Source: Bacteroidota bacterium
Lineage (GTDB): Bacteria > Bacteroidota > Bacteroidia > Chitinophagales > Chitinophagaceae
NCBI GenBank assembly: GCA_947448725.1
Contig: CANFOM010000017.1
Location: 1-55,176 of the forward strand
DNA: 55,176 bases
Direction: 5' to 3'
The position numbers were made by a program, and so were the translations under genes. This document shows, piece by piece, positions 8,675-18,386 of the stretch (position 1 is the stretch's first letter; every line of letters starts with the position of its first letter). Below the pieces are notes generated by a model. That model saw only the letters and a list, made by a program, of their open reading frames with translations. It did not search any database and was not told where the DNA came from.

Positions 8675-8715
8675 AAGAGGTAAGCAATGCTTTCTATTTA
8701 TTAACATTCACTAGT

Positions 8716-11319
8716 TTAAGCCTCATTCCTAAACACCACTAGCCCATCAAATATATCAATCAATACTTTTTTAGTTTTATCAATTTCACCACTTAATATT
8801 TTTTTACTAAACTCATTCACAACCATTTTTTGAATCAATCGTTTTAAGGGTCTTGCTCCAAATTGCATGTCGAAGCCTTGTTCAGATAAATAATCTACCA
8901 AATAAGGAGTGAATTCTACCTGCATTCCATTTTCAGCCACTAACGCTTTTAAATTATTCAATTGAATTTTAACAATGGCCGCCATTTGTTTTTGCAACAA
9001 AGGAGAGAACATGATAATTTCATCCACCCTGTTTAAAAATTCGGGACGAATGGTTTGTTTTAACAAAGCCATTACTTCTACTTTTGATTGTTCTGTTTTT
9101 TCTTCTACATTTTTTTCCGTCACCCCTTCAAAAGCTTCTTGTATGATATGACTTCCAATATTACTGGTCATAATAATAATGGTATTTTTAAAATTAACTG
9201 TTCGGCCTTTATTATCGGTTAAATGTCCATCGTCCAATACTTGCAATAAAATATTCCAAACATCTGGATGCGCTTTTTCAATTTCATCTAATAACACTAC
9301 ACTATAGGGTTTTCTTCTTACCGACTCTGTCAATTGCCCGCCCTCATCATAGCCCACATAGCCTGGAGGCGCTCCTACCAAACGAGACACTGAATGTTTT
9401 TCCTGGTATTCACTCATATCAATACGCGTCATCATAGCGTCGTCATCAAACAAATAATTGGCCAAGGCTTTGGCTAATTCAGTTTTACCCACCCCCGTCG
9501 TGCCTAAAAATATAAATGAGCCAATGGGTTTCTTTGGATCTTGCAAACCTGCTCTACTTCTTCTTATAGCATCCGATACCGCGCTAATGGCTTCCTCTTG
9601 ACCCACGACTCTATTGTGCAATTCTGTTTCTAAATTCAATAATTTATCTTTATCCGATTGCAACATTTTACTCACTGGTATACCCGTTGCTTTGGCCACA
9701 TTTTCTGCAATGTCCTCTGCGTCTACTTCTTCCTTCATTAAACGTTTGCCGTGCTCCCCCATTTGTTGCAATTGCTTACTCCACTCAATAAGCTTGGTTT
9801 CTTGATCTTTTACTTTTCCATATCTTATCTCGGCTACCTTGCCATAATCTCCATTACGCTCAGCAATTTCGGCTTCTTGTTTTAATTTTTCAATTTCCGA
9901 TTTTGTATTTTGAACCTTATCGACCATCTCTTTTTCTTCGGACCACTTTGCTTTTAAAGTGTCTTGTTGCACCGTCAAATTACTAATATCAATATTCAAT
10001 GCCTTTAACTGTTCTGGGTTGTTCTCTCTTTTAATGGCTTCACGTTCAATTTCCAATTGACGAATCTGCCTCATCAAAGTATCTAACTCTTCTGGCATAG
10101 AATTCATCTCAAGTCTTAACTTGGCAGCACTTTCATCTATTAAATCAATGGCTTTATCTGGTAAAAAACGATCGGTAATGTACCTTGTTGATAATTCCAC
10201 CGCAGCAATAATCGCTTCGTCTTTAATACGCACATGATGATGTGTTTCATATCTTTCTTTCAAACCTCTTAATATAGAAATAGCATCTTCTTTAGAAGGC
10301 TCGTCAATCATTACTTTTTGAAAACGACGTTCTAAAGCTTTATCCTTTTCAAAAAACTTTTGATATTCATTTAAGGTAGTAGCTCCAATGGCCCTTAACT
10401 CTCCTCTTGCTAATGCAGGTTTTAAAATATTAGCAGCATCCATAGCACCTTCTCCTCCACCTGCACCTACCAATGTATGAATCTCGTCTATAAATAAAAT
10501 AATTTCCCCATCACTATCGGCTACTTCTTTGACCACCCCTTTTAATCTTTCTTCAAATTCTCCTTTGTATTTTGCCCCTGCTATTAATTGTCCCATATCC
10601 AAAGCAAAAATAATTTTGCTTTTTAAATTGTCTGGTACATCTCCATTGACAATTCTCATGGCCAAACCTTCGGCAATAGCTGTCTTACCCACACCCGGTT
10701 CACCCACTAAAATGGGATTATTTTTGCTTCTTCTAGAAAGGATGTGCAAGGTTCTTCTAATTTCTTCATCGCGACCAATTACTGGATCTAGCTTTCCTTT
10801 ATTGGCTAATTCATTTAAGTTCTTAGCATACTTTGATAAGGCTTGAAACTGTGTTTCTTGTGTAGCTGATTGTACCTTTTCACCTTTTCTTAATTCTTTG
10901 ATGGCGGTCACCAATCCCTTTTCAGTAAGTCCTGCATCTTTCAAAATTTTAGAAGCAGCATCATTCACTTGTAAGATGGCAATCAGCAAATGCTCCACCG
11001 TAACAAACTCATCCCCAAAAGTTTTTAATGCACCATTGGCTTTTAATAATACACTATTTAAATCCCTGCTCACATTAGAAGCAGGCTCCCCACTTAGTTG
11101 CTTAGGCAAAGAAGGAAGCATCGCATCCACTTTTTGCTGAATCAACAATGGGTTTAAATTATTTTTCTTTAATAAAAATTCAGTAGCGCTTTCTTTATCT
11201 GCTAAAATAGTTTTCAGCAAATGCAAGGTTTCAATGGCTGCATCTTTGTTATTGTAGGCCAACTGCTGTGCTGCTTGAATGGCTTCCTGTGCTTTAATAG
11301 TATATTGACTTAAATTCAT
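8716..11319 (-). CDS. clpB: ATP-dependent disaggregase ClpB
   Basis: Hsp100 chaperone that rescues aggregated proteins together with DnaK. The 867-residue length is standard. In order there are two Clp N repeats (1-145), AAA+ domain 1 with Walker A GEPGVGKT at 206-213, and a middle coiled-coil domain (about 400-540, Glu/Lys/Gln-rich), which distinguishes ClpB from ClpA and ClpC. AAA+ domain 2 follows with GTTGVGKT near 605-612 and a C-terminal small domain ([15 protein letters not shown]). There is no ClpP-binding loop. No clear TAnnTTTG box precedes it, so a stress-specific promoter is possible. It is divergent from queG. Confidence 0.97.
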   Translation of the reverse strand: MNLSQYTIKAQEAIQAAQQLAYNNKDAAIETLHLLKTILADKESATEFLLKKNNLNPLLIQQKVDAMLPSLPKQLSGEPASNVSRDLNSVLLKANGALKTFGDEFVTVEHLLIAILQVNDAASKILKDAGLTEKGLVTAIKELRKGEKVQSATQETQFQALSKYAKNLNELANKGKLDPVIGRDEEIRRTLHILSRRSKNNPILVGEPGVGKTAIAEGLAMRIVNGDVPDNLKSKIIFALDMGQLIAGAKYKGEFEERLKGVVKEVADSDGEIILFIDEIHTLVGAGGGEGAMDAANILKPALARGELRAIGATTLNEYQKFFEKDKALERRFQKVMIDEPSKEDAISILRGLKERYETHHHVRIKDEAIIAAVELSTRYITDRFLPDKAIDLIDESAAKLRLEMNSMPEELDTLMRQIRQLEIEREAIKRENNPEQLKALNIDISNLTVQQDTLKAKWSEEKEMVDKVQNTKSEIEKLKQEAEIAERNGDYGKVAEIRYGKVKDQETKLIEWSKQLQQMGEHGKRLMKEEVDAEDIAENVAKATGIPVSKMLQSDKDKLLNLETELHNRVVGQEEAISAVSDAIRRSRAGLQDPKKPIGSFIFLGTTGVGKTELAKALANYLFDDDAMMTRIDMSEYQEKHSVSRLVGAPPGYVGYDEGGQLTESVRRKPYSVVLLDEIEKAHPDVWNILLQVLDDGHLTDNKGRTVNFKNTIIIMTSNIGSHIIQEAFEGVTEKNVEEKTEQSKVEVMALLKQTIRPEFLNRVDEIIMFSPLLQKQMAAIVKIQLNNLKALVAENGMQVEFTPYLVDYLSEQGFDMQFGARPLKRLIQKMVVNEFSKKILSGEIDKTKKVLIDIFDGLVVFRNEA

Positions 11320-11488
11320 AGTATTAATTATTTATAACAAGGTAGGTTCAAAAGCAAGGCCAATCTATGATATCCGTTAGAATGTCATAAAATTGGGAGT
11401 AAAACGGCATAAAAGTCAGTTACAACAAGGTTTTTCTGCTATTTTTACATACCAAATTTTATAACCATCCCATTAAGCAATTAGCCCA

Positions 11489-12436
11489 TTGAACGAGTTT
11501 TCAAATACCGAATTCATTAAAGCAACAGCCCTTTCAATGGGCTTTGATTTCTGTGGCATAGCACAAGCAACAGCGTTAAATGAAGATGCCAGGCGACTTG
11601 AAAAATGGTTGGCGCAAGGTTTTCATGGAGACATGGAATACATGGAGAAAAATTTCGACTTAAGAATAGATCCGCGAAAATTAGTACCTGGTGCCAAATC
11701 GGTGATTACGTTTATAAAGAACTATTACCCTCATCCATCAGATCAAACAATAGCCAATAAGCAAGATGTAAAAATTGCGAAGTATGCTTGGGGAGAAGAT
11801 TATCATGAGGTGATTAGAACTCAATTGCATGAATTATTGGACATCCTTAGAAAAAAAATAGGCCCCATTGAAGGAAGAGGCTTTGTAGATTCTGCTCCCG
11901 TATTGGAAAGATCTTGGGCACAACTAGCAGGTGCAGGATGGATTGGTAAAAATGGAAATTTAATTCGTCCACAAACGGGCTCCTTCTTTTTTTTGGCCAC
12001 TTTAATTGTAGACCTTCCATTGCAATATGATACGCCACTTGTCAAAGACTTTTGTGGCACTTGCACCAAATGCATTGATGCTTGTCCGACACAAGCCATC
12101 TTACCCAATAAAACCATCGAAGCCAATCATTGCATTAGTTATTTTACCATTGAATTAAAAAAAGCCGAAATCAATACCGATAGGAATTATAAAGACTGGG
12201 CCTTTGGATGTGATGTCTGTCAAGATGTTTGTCCTTGGAACAGATTTAGTGCGCCGCACGAAGAAATTCAATTCAAACCATTGAATCATTTATTGCAAAT
12301 GAATAAAGCAGATTGGATGGAAATGGAAGAAACTACTTTTAAAGCGCGATTTAAAAAATCGCCCTTATTAAGATCTAAACTAAGAGGAATTAAAAGAAAT
12401 ATTGAATATCTAAACCATCAAGAAAAGCCTGATTAA
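11489..12436 (+). CDS. queG: epoxyqueuosine reductase QueG
   Basis: Cobalamin-dependent iron-sulfur enzyme that reduces epoxyqueuosine to queuosine in tRNA, 315 residues. Motifs include GFDFCGIAQA at the N-terminus, RKLVPGAKSVITF, the segment around GRGFVDSAPVLERSWA, GWIGKNGNLI, and two ferredoxin-like clusters CGTCTKCIDACP and CDVCQDVCPWN. The start appears to be TTG at 11489. The first in-frame ATG is residue 17, inside the conserved N-terminal helix before GFDFCGIA, and an in-frame stop lies at 11474-11476, so no upstream ATG exists. A near-consensus -7 box TATTTTTA lies at 11440-11447. Confidence 0.93.
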   Translation: MNEFSNTEFIKATALSMGFDFCGIAQATALNEDARRLEKWLAQGFHGDMEYMEKNFDLRIDPRKLVPGAKSVITFIKNYYPHPSDQTIANKQDVKIAKYAWGEDYHEVIRTQLHELLDILRKKIGPIEGRGFVDSAPVLERSWAQLAGAGWIGKNGNLIRPQTGSFFFLATLIVDLPLQYDTPLVKDFCGTCTKCIDACPTQAILPNKTIEANHCISYFTIELKKAEINTDRNYKDWAFGCDVCQDVCPWNRFSAPHEEIQFKPLNHLLQMNKADWMEMEETTFKARFKKSPLLRSKLRGIKRNIEYLNHQEKPD

Positions 12437-12475
12437 AAAAATATATTTTTAGCTCTTAAAAATAGCAGCAATAGA

Positions 12476-12970
12476 TTAAGGAAGTGTTTTGTTATTAAGG
12501 GCCGCTTGTAAATTTTGTAATTCCAATTCCATTTTGGAACCCAACACTTTATCATTTAATAAAGTTTGAAATTTTTCCCAAGGATACCATTTTACTTTTT
12601 GCTCAAAAGACCAATGAATAACATAAGCGCTGTCTTTTAAAAGCGTCCATTCAAATTGAACCAAATAAGGGCTTTGCCCGGTAGCTACCCATTGATATTG
12701 AACAGAATGATGGGTCTTGCTTAAAAACTGAACCGTTTGTGTTCCAATATAGGCGGTATTGTTGTCCAGCCTTACTTTATTTTCTTTCCAATCGCTCATC
12801 CACTCCTTCCAATGATTTAAATCAGAAGTAAAATATGCAATTTTATCGGAGCTGGCATTTACTTCAATAGCTCTTGATGCAATGACGGTGGAGGGAAATA
12901 AGAGAGAAATACCTGTTACCAGTAAACTCAAAATAACCGCACTAATTAAAATTAATTTAATAAATCGCAT
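12476..12970 (-). CDS. SRPBCC (START-like) family protein with N-terminal anchor
   Basis: Protein of 164 residues with one N-terminal membrane segment (about 5-27) followed by an SRPBCC/polyketide-cyclase-type domain. The domain opens with the typical SRAIEVNASSDKIAYFTSDLNHWKEWMSDW and shows alternating strands such as VQYQWVATG and VQFEWTLL. It probably sits on the periplasmic face, but ligand and role are unknown. Its start codon abuts the stop codon of the ABC permease gene upstream with no gap, so the two are co-transcribed. Confidence 0.75.
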   Translation of the reverse strand: MRFIKLILISAVILSLLVTGISLLFPSTVIASRAIEVNASSDKIAYFTSDLNHWKEWMSDWKENKVRLDNNTAYIGTQTVQFLSKTHHSVQYQWVATGQSPYLVQFEWTLLKDSAYVIHWSFEQKVKWYPWEKFQTLLNDKVLGSKMELELQNLQAALNNKTLP

Positions 12971-14074
12971 TTACTCCCATTTAAAAATTTTGAAAGCAAT
13001 GGCATACACCACAACAATCCAAATGAGTAAAATAGAAATGTCGGGCCAAGTGGCTAGCAAGCCTGTTCCTTCGAAAGATATATTGCGCATCGCATTGTTA
13101 AAATGAGTCAAGGGCAATATTTTACAAAAGGGCTGCATCCAAGCAGGGAAATTATCGATAGAGAAAAAAGTACCTGCTAATAAAAACTGAGGCAGGGTAA
13201 TGATATTGGCTAATGGTGGAATTGTACTTTCATTCTTAGCTACTCCACTAACAATAAAACCAAAGCCCATAAATAATATTAATGCAATAAAACTTAAAAC
13301 TATAATACTTGCAAAAGTAACCCAGCCATTGACCAAAGTAAACTTAAAAGCAAAGTGTCCAATAGCAATAATAACCACTGCGGTAATTAATTGAAACAGT
13401 ACCCTACTTAATGCTTCTCCCAATATAATATACAGTCGACGAATGGGGGTGGCATAAAATCTTTTCAAAACCAATTGCTGTCTTAAATTAAAAAACAAAA
13501 AAGCTACCCCAAAGACGCCGGAGCTCAATAAGGAAAAACCAAGTTGCCCTGGTAAAATAAAATCAATGGTGCGGTAAATACGCCCAGGCACTTGTTGTAC
13601 CGTATTATTTACCACCGCAATCGTAGGAGTATTGGGAAAAGCCGTTTGATTAATTTTTCCAATCACCGAATTTAAAATGGATTTAACCAATTGAATGTTC
13701 TGCGGGTTGGCCGCTTCTGAACTAGTTAAATTAATGCTATAAGGAGCGTTGGTATTGACCGATTTTTGAATGGAGAGCATCGCTGTAATACGTCCTTTAG
13801 CCAATTCGCTTTTAATTTTATCCGCATCACCATGCACAAAGTTTAGGCCTGGGATATTTTTAATAGCAGCATACAATGCATTAGTGGTATCCGAATTATT
13901 ATCCATGACCACATTTACATTAATATTACTTCCACTACTTAAAAAGCCAAAAACTAAAATAAAAATTAAAGGAAAGGCAAAACTAAATACCACCGCAGAC
14001 GGACTTCTAAAAGTAGCTCTAAGGCTTGCTTTAGTAATCGCTAATAGGGCGGTAATTTGACTATAAGGTCGCAT
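12971..14074 (-). CDS. ABC-2 type transporter permease
   Basis: Membrane protein of 367 residues with the ABC-2 layout. One membrane helix (about 24-46) is followed by a large extracytoplasmic domain (about 48-170) and a block of five helices. The block contains LPGQLGFSLLSSGVFG, the segment from LKRFYATPIRRLYIILGEAL, and a C-terminal LPLTHFNNAMRNISFEG. This resembles YhaP/YbhR-type drug or polysaccharide export permeases. No ATP-binding subunit is encoded next to it, so the ATPase must be elsewhere. It lies 4 bases after sppA and directly before the SRPBCC gene. Confidence 0.85.
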   Translation of the reverse strand: MRPYSQITALLAITKASLRATFRSPSAVVFSFAFPLIFILVFGFLSSGSNINVNVVMDNNSDTTNALYAAIKNIPGLNFVHGDADKIKSELAKGRITAMLSIQKSVNTNAPYSINLTSSEAANPQNIQLVKSILNSVIGKINQTAFPNTPTIAVVNNTVQQVPGRIYRTIDFILPGQLGFSLLSSGVFGVAFLFFNLRQQLVLKRFYATPIRRLYIILGEALSRVLFQLITAVVIIAIGHFAFKFTLVNGWVTFASIIVLSFIALILFMGFGFIVSGVAKNESTIPPLANIITLPQFLLAGTFFSIDNFPAWMQPFCKILPLTHFNNAMRNISFEGTGLLATWPDISILLIWIVVVYAIAFKIFKWE

Positions 14075-14078
14075 AGTT

Positions 14079-15836
14079 TTAAGGATGATTCACTACAAAG
14101 ATAGGCATTCGCGCCTGAGGTTGACCCATCATTTGTTGGATGCTTTTTACTTGTTGTAAAGTTTCCCATTGAACTACCCCAATTTCTTCTTTAATGGCTT
14201 TTACCTTTACGCTATTTTCATAACCATTGATCAATTCTTCAATAAAAGATTTATTCTCTGGATAGGACTTAATACTATACCCTTTTAAATGTGCCATTTT
14301 AGAGGCGGATACAATTGCATCATTCAAGGTGCCAATTTTGTCTACTAAGCCTATTTTCACAGCATCTAGTCCAATCCATACACGACCTTGCGCAATAGAG
14401 TCGATATAGGTTACACTCTTTTTACGACCAACGGCTACCCTTGATTTGAAAGAAGCATAAACACTGTCCACACTGGATTGCATAAATCCTTTTTCTGTTG
14501 CATTTAAAGTTCGAGTAGCAGAAGGCATATCGGCATACTGGCCAGTGTTTACTCTGTCAAAAGTAATGCCTAATTTATTTTTCATAAACATTTCGACATT
14601 CGGTATCACCGAGAAAACACCAATAGACCCAGTAATGGTATTAGCATCGGCATAAATAGAATCTGCGCCACATGCAATATAATAACCACCAGAAGCAGCA
14701 TAATTACCCATGCTCACTATGACTGGTTTTTCTTTTTTTAATAAATCTATTTCTCTCCAAATTATATCACTAGCCAATGAACTTCCTCCCGGCGAATTAA
14801 CCCTTAATACCACCGCGCTTATGGAAGCATCATTTTTTAATTTTTGTAGTAATATTCGATAATCATCACTTGCAATGGCCCCTTTTTGGTCTTTTCCCAT
14901 TTCTATATCTCCATCCGCAAAAACAACTGCAATTTTACCGCCACTAGCTCCCCGTATAGCAACGGATGCAGCATAATCATTGATACTTACAAATGAAATG
15001 GATTGCTCTTTTTTAATATGTACTTTTTTGGCAATTAATTTTTTAACCTGGTCGTCATACAATAAACCATCTACTAAATGATATTGTAAAGCATCATTCG
15101 CACTTTGAATTTTTCCATCATTGGCTATCGCTTTTAAAGTAGCCACTTCTATTTTTCTTTTTTCAGCGGTTCCTTCTAAAAAACTATTGTATAAAGCATT
15201 TAACCAAACCCCAGTTTGTAATTTATTGGCTTCTGACATTTGATTGTACCTAAATGGCTCAGTGGCACTTTTAAATTTTCCGGCATAAAATACTTCAGGC
15301 TTGATTTCTAATTTATCCAAGAGCCCTTTTAAAAACATAGTTTCATAAGAGAATCCCTTAAACTCCAAGCCGCCTTGCGGATGTGTGTAAATTTCATCCG
15401 CAGCATTTCCAATCCAATATCCTTTTTGGGTAATGGTCTCTCCATAAGCAACAATAAATTTTTTGGAAGATTTAAAATCAATCAATGCTTTTCTAATTTC
15501 TTCGGTGCTCGCATAGCCATTTGGATTTTGCTGACACTTGATATAAATCCCTTTAATAGTTGAATCTTTTTTTGCATTCTTAATTAGCCCAATCAACTCC
15601 GACAAACTAGGCATTTTACCTTTCTTTTTATTCACCAATTCAGAAAATGGATCCGACTTGGTTTGCTCTAGAAAATTTTCAGCAATATCTATCACTAAAA
15701 CCGAATTGGGATCAATTGTTTTTTGTTCTTCTTTGGAAAAACTGCCAGCAATGCCTAAAAGAATCAAAAATCCCAATAAACTAAAGATGAATAATGCCAA
15801 TAAGGAGGCAAAAAAGGTTTTGAAAAAAATTTTCAT
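14079..15836 (-). CDS. sppA: signal peptide peptidase SppA, long form
   Basis: Membrane-bound serine protease of peptidase family S49 that degrades cleaved signal peptides, 585 residues (67-kDa type). A single N-terminal membrane helix spans about 8-31. The catalytic Lys is Lys189 in the segment FKSATEPFRYN and the nucleophile is Ser382 in NYAASGGYYIACG. This Ser-Lys dyad across two tandem domains is as in E. coli SppA. It heads a minus-strand run with the ABC-2 permease and the SRPBCC gene (spacing 4 and 0 bases). I see no clear promoter box upstream. Confidence 0.95.
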   Translation of the reverse strand: MKIFFKTFFASLLALFIFSLLGFLILLGIAGSFSKEEQKTIDPNSVLVIDIAENFLEQTKSDPFSELVNKKKGKMPSLSELIGLIKNAKKDSTIKGIYIKCQQNPNGYASTEEIRKALIDFKSSKKFIVAYGETITQKGYWIGNAADEIYTHPQGGLEFKGFSYETMFLKGLLDKLEIKPEVFYAGKFKSATEPFRYNQMSEANKLQTGVWLNALYNSFLEGTAEKRKIEVATLKAIANDGKIQSANDALQYHLVDGLLYDDQVKKLIAKKVHIKKEQSISFVSINDYAASVAIRGASGGKIAVVFADGDIEMGKDQKGAIASDDYRILLQKLKNDASISAVVLRVNSPGGSSLASDIIWREIDLLKKEKPVIVSMGNYAASGGYYIACGADSIYADANTITGSIGVFSVIPNVEMFMKNKLGITFDRVNTGQYADMPSATRTLNATEKGFMQSSVDSVYASFKSRVAVGRKKSVTYIDSIAQGRVWIGLDAVKIGLVDKIGTLNDAIVSASKMAHLKGYSIKSYPENKSFIEELINGYENSVKVKAIKEEIGVVQWETLQQVKSIQQMMGQPQARMPIFVVNHP

Positions 15837-15938
15837 GTACGATTATAATTGATTTGCTCTTTTTCCTAAAATAGAAGGTTCTAAAATAGGGTAAGGCTGT
15901 AAAATTATGGATATTTGAGCTACTTTCAGCATCCTTCT

Positions 15939-16427
15939 ATGAACAAAGCATACCTACTGATAGGCGGCAATATGGGCGACCGATTGGCAAACTTAAATGA
16001 AGCCATCAATCAAATTCGTGCCCATGCTGGAAGCATTGAAAAAGTTTCTTCTATCTATGAAACGGCAGCATGGGGAAATGTCCACCAAGAGGCCTTCTTC
16101 AATCAAGCTTTACTTATTCAAACCCCGCATTCTGCAATCCAGTTGATGTCCATTTTATTAGACATTGAAATTAAATTAGGCAGAAAAAGAATCCTCCCCA
16201 TGGGACCAAGAATTATTGATATAGATATTATTTATTTCAATGATGCCATTATTGATACTAAGGATTTAACCATCCCCCATCCCAGCATGTTTAAAAGAAA
16301 TTTTGTTTTAATTCCAATGGTAGAAATTGCACCCAACTTCCTCCACCCTATTTTAAATAAAAGCAATTTTACTTTGCTTTCCGAATGCGCCGATGAATGC
16401 CTTGTGCATAAAAAAATAAATTTTTAA
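15939..16427 (+). CDS. folK: 2-amino-4-hydroxy-6-hydroxymethyldihydropteridine pyrophosphokinase
   Basis: HPPK transfers pyrophosphate from ATP to 6-hydroxymethyl-dihydropterin in folate synthesis. With ATG at 15939 the protein has 162 residues and starts MNKAYLLIGGNMGDRL, the usual N-terminus of the family. A TTG eight codons upstream would add residues the family lacks. Other motifs are VSSIYETAAWG, FFNQALLIQT, GRKRILPMGPRIIDIDI (the Mg-binding DxD) and LTIPHPSMFKRNFVLIPM. It lies 42 bases before a deoxynucleoside kinase gene. Confidence 0.95.
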   Translation: MNKAYLLIGGNMGDRLANLNEAINQIRAHAGSIEKVSSIYETAAWGNVHQEAFFNQALLIQTPHSAIQLMSILLDIEIKLGRKRILPMGPRIIDIDIIYFNDAIIDTKDLTIPHPSMFKRNFVLIPMVEIAPNFLHPILNKSNFTLLSECADECLVHKKINF

Positions 16428-16440
16428 GCAGCCGCCTTCC

Positions 16441-16448
16441 TATATTTG
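16441..16448 (+). promoter_or_regulatory. -7 box before the deoxynucleoside kinase gene
   Basis: TATATTTG is a perfect TAnnTTTG match 21 bases upstream of the ATG at 16470. The kinase may therefore have its own promoter in addition to readthrough from folK. Confidence 0.55.
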
Positions 16449-16469
16449 AAACGAAGTACGCATTAGAAT

Positions 16470-17102
16470 ATGAAGCATCATTACATAGCTATTGAAGGAA
16501 ATATTGGCGCTGGAAAAACCACTTTGTCACAACTTTTGTCACAACATTACAACGCCAAATTGGTACTAGAGGAATTTGCAGAAAACCCTTTTTTAACTAA
16601 GTTTTACGAAAATCCAAAACAATACGCTTTTCCATTAGAATTATTTTTTTTAGCAGAAAGGTTTAAACAACAACAAGAGCTAATAAAAAACAATGACTTA
16701 TTTCAAGAAGTCACCATTTCCGATTATTTATTTACCAAGTGTTTATTGTTTGCGAAAGTAAATTTGCAAGAAGAGGAATTTAGATTGTATCAAAAAATGT
16801 TTGATGTATTTTTTCAACAGCTCACGCCTCCCGATATTTTAATTTATTTACATGCGCCTGTGAATAAATTACAGTCCAATATCAAAAAAAGGAATAGAAA
16901 ATTCGAACAGGCCATTCCTGATGAATACTTATTTAAAATTCAAGAAACCTATACCAGCTATATTAAGCAGCATCAAATTAAAACCATCTTTATAGATGCC
17001 AGTAATGCCGATTTCTTATACAACGAAGCGCATTTTAAGGTGATTACAGATGCTTTAGAAAAAGAAATAGAAGAAGGGCAACATTATTACAGTTTGCCTT
17101 AA
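16470..17102 (+). CDS. deoxynucleoside kinase
   Basis: Kinase of 210 residues of the dCK/dGK/dNK family, which phosphorylates deoxynucleosides for nucleotide salvage. The P-loop GNIGAGKTT is at 10-18. VLEEFAENPFL carries the substrate-binding Glu, followed by the AERFKQQQEL helix and the DYLFTKCLLFAK region, which fits the DRS-type segment. RKRNRKFEQAIPDEYL is the lid, and a C-terminal helix ends in Tyr-Tyr. Which deoxynucleoside it prefers cannot be read from the sequence. It follows folK and precedes an MFS transporter by 9 bases. Confidence 0.88.
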   Translation: MKHHYIAIEGNIGAGKTTLSQLLSQHYNAKLVLEEFAENPFLTKFYENPKQYAFPLELFFLAERFKQQQELIKNNDLFQEVTISDYLFTKCLLFAKVNLQEEEFRLYQKMFDVFFQQLTPPDILIYLHAPVNKLQSNIKKRNRKFEQAIPDEYLFKIQETYTSYIKQHQIKTIFIDASNADFLYNEAHFKVITDALEKEIEEGQHYYSLP

Positions 17103-17111
17103 CTTTAATCA

Positions 17112-18386
17112 ATGGATAGTACCACTCCGTTGAAGCAAGACCCTTTTGCAGCCTTAAAGATTAAAGAATTTAGAAATTTGATGTTGGGCCGATTCCTATT
17201 TATTATGGGCCTTAGAATGATGGGCACTTTGGTTGGTTGGTGGATTTATGAATTGACCAATGCCCCCTTTGCCATAGGATTAATTGGACTAGCGGAAGTT
17301 ATCCCTGCAGTTTCCCTTGCCTTATATGCAGGACATGTGATAGATATTAGCGAAAAAAGAAAACTACTCCTTAGAGGGGTGAGCTTGTATTGGGTTTGTG
17401 CCCTAGTATTATTAGGCTTGTCCATTTATAATGATAAAATAGACATTATCAATTCAATGCAGGCACATCGTTCACTTTTTGTTGCTATATGTATTTACTT
17501 CCTTGTTTTTTGCACGGGCATTATCCGATCCTTCACTGGCCCAAGTTTTGGCACCATAGTGGGCAATATCATGCCAAAAGATTTATTACAAAATGCAACT
17601 ACCTGGAGCCAAGGCATTTGGTTAACGGCCTCCATTTTGGGTCATGCTATTGTTGGCTTTATCATTGCAGGCTTTGGACATACCGGGGCTTTAATAAGTG
17701 TAGTATCCCTTGTTACAGTAGGTTATTTCTTTATTGCTAAAATAAAACCAATACCGCCACATATAGACTTAGTAGTCAATCAAAAAACATTAGAAAGTGT
17801 GAAAGAAGGTTTGCGTTTTGTATTTACTACCAAAGAAGTTTTTGGGGCACTTTCCTTGGATTTATTTGCTGTATTATTTGGTGGTGCAGTAGCAATGATT
17901 CCTGTTTATGCAGTGGACATTTTAAAGGTAGGCCCGATTGGATTTGGTTGGCTAAATGCTGCTTCGGACATAGGTGCTATTTTAATTATATTTTTGATTA
18001 CTTTATTTCCAGTTAATAAAGCGCAAGGAAAAAAATTATTATTTGCGGTGGGCGGATTTGGTTTATGCATTATTGTATTTGCCTTATCAAAATTATTTTG
18101 GTTGTCCTTTGCTGCTTTATTATTAAGTGGCATACTTGATGGATTTAGTATGATTGTAAGAGGTACCATTGTTCAATTAAAAACCCCCGATCATATGCGT
18201 GGCAGGGTCATGAGTGTGAATTCCATGTTTATCAATAGCAGCAATGAGTTTGGACAATTTGAGAGTGGCGTAGCTGCGAAATTATTGGGGGTAATCCCCT
18301 CTGTCGTTTTTGGAGGTGCCATGACATTAATAGTGGTTTTTACTACCTGGTTCAAAGCTCCTTCTTTAAGAAAAATGGAATATTAA
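17112..18386 (+). CDS. MFS transporter, EntS/MFS_3-like
   Basis: Integral membrane protein of 424 residues with 10-12 hydrophobic helices. FRNLMLGRFLFIMGLRMMGT in TM1, GHVIDISEKRKLLL in loop 2-3 and a late RGTIVQLKTPDHMRGRVMSV loop resemble the EntS/MFS_3 group of exporters. Substrate is unknown. It starts 9 bases after the deoxynucleoside kinase gene, so it is probably in the same transcript. Its stop codon overlaps the stop of the convergent cysteine-cluster gene in the sequence TTAA at 18383-18386. Confidence 0.82.
   Translation: MDSTTPLKQDPFAALKIKEFRNLMLGRFLFIMGLRMMGTLVGWWIYELTNAPFAIGLIGLAEVIPAVSLALYAGHVIDISEKRKLLLRGVSLYWVCALVLLGLSIYNDKIDIINSMQAHRSLFVAICIYFLVFCTGIIRSFTGPSFGTIVGNIMPKDLLQNATTWSQGIWLTASILGHAIVGFIIAGFGHTGALISVVSLVTVGYFFIAKIKPIPPHIDLVVNQKTLESVKEGLRFVFTTKEVFGALSLDLFAVLFGGAVAMIPVYAVDILKVGPIGFGWLNAASDIGAILIIFLITLFPVNKAQGKKLLFAVGGFGLCIIVFALSKLFWLSFAALLLSGILDGFSMIVRGTIVQLKTPDHMRGRVMSVNSMFINSSNEFGQFESGVAAKLLGVIPSVVFGGAMTLIVVFTTWFKAPSLRKMEY

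Noticed and set aside
10529..11140. Long open frames opposite clpB that could look like genes.
   Set aside because: They mirror the codon pattern of a well-conserved gene on the other strand, resemble no family and have no promoter box.
12444..12464. TATTTTTA/TAAAAATA hairpin between the convergent queG and SRPBCC genes as a terminator.
   Set aside because: The stem is made only of A-T pairs and has no T-run beyond itself, so it is too weak to call.
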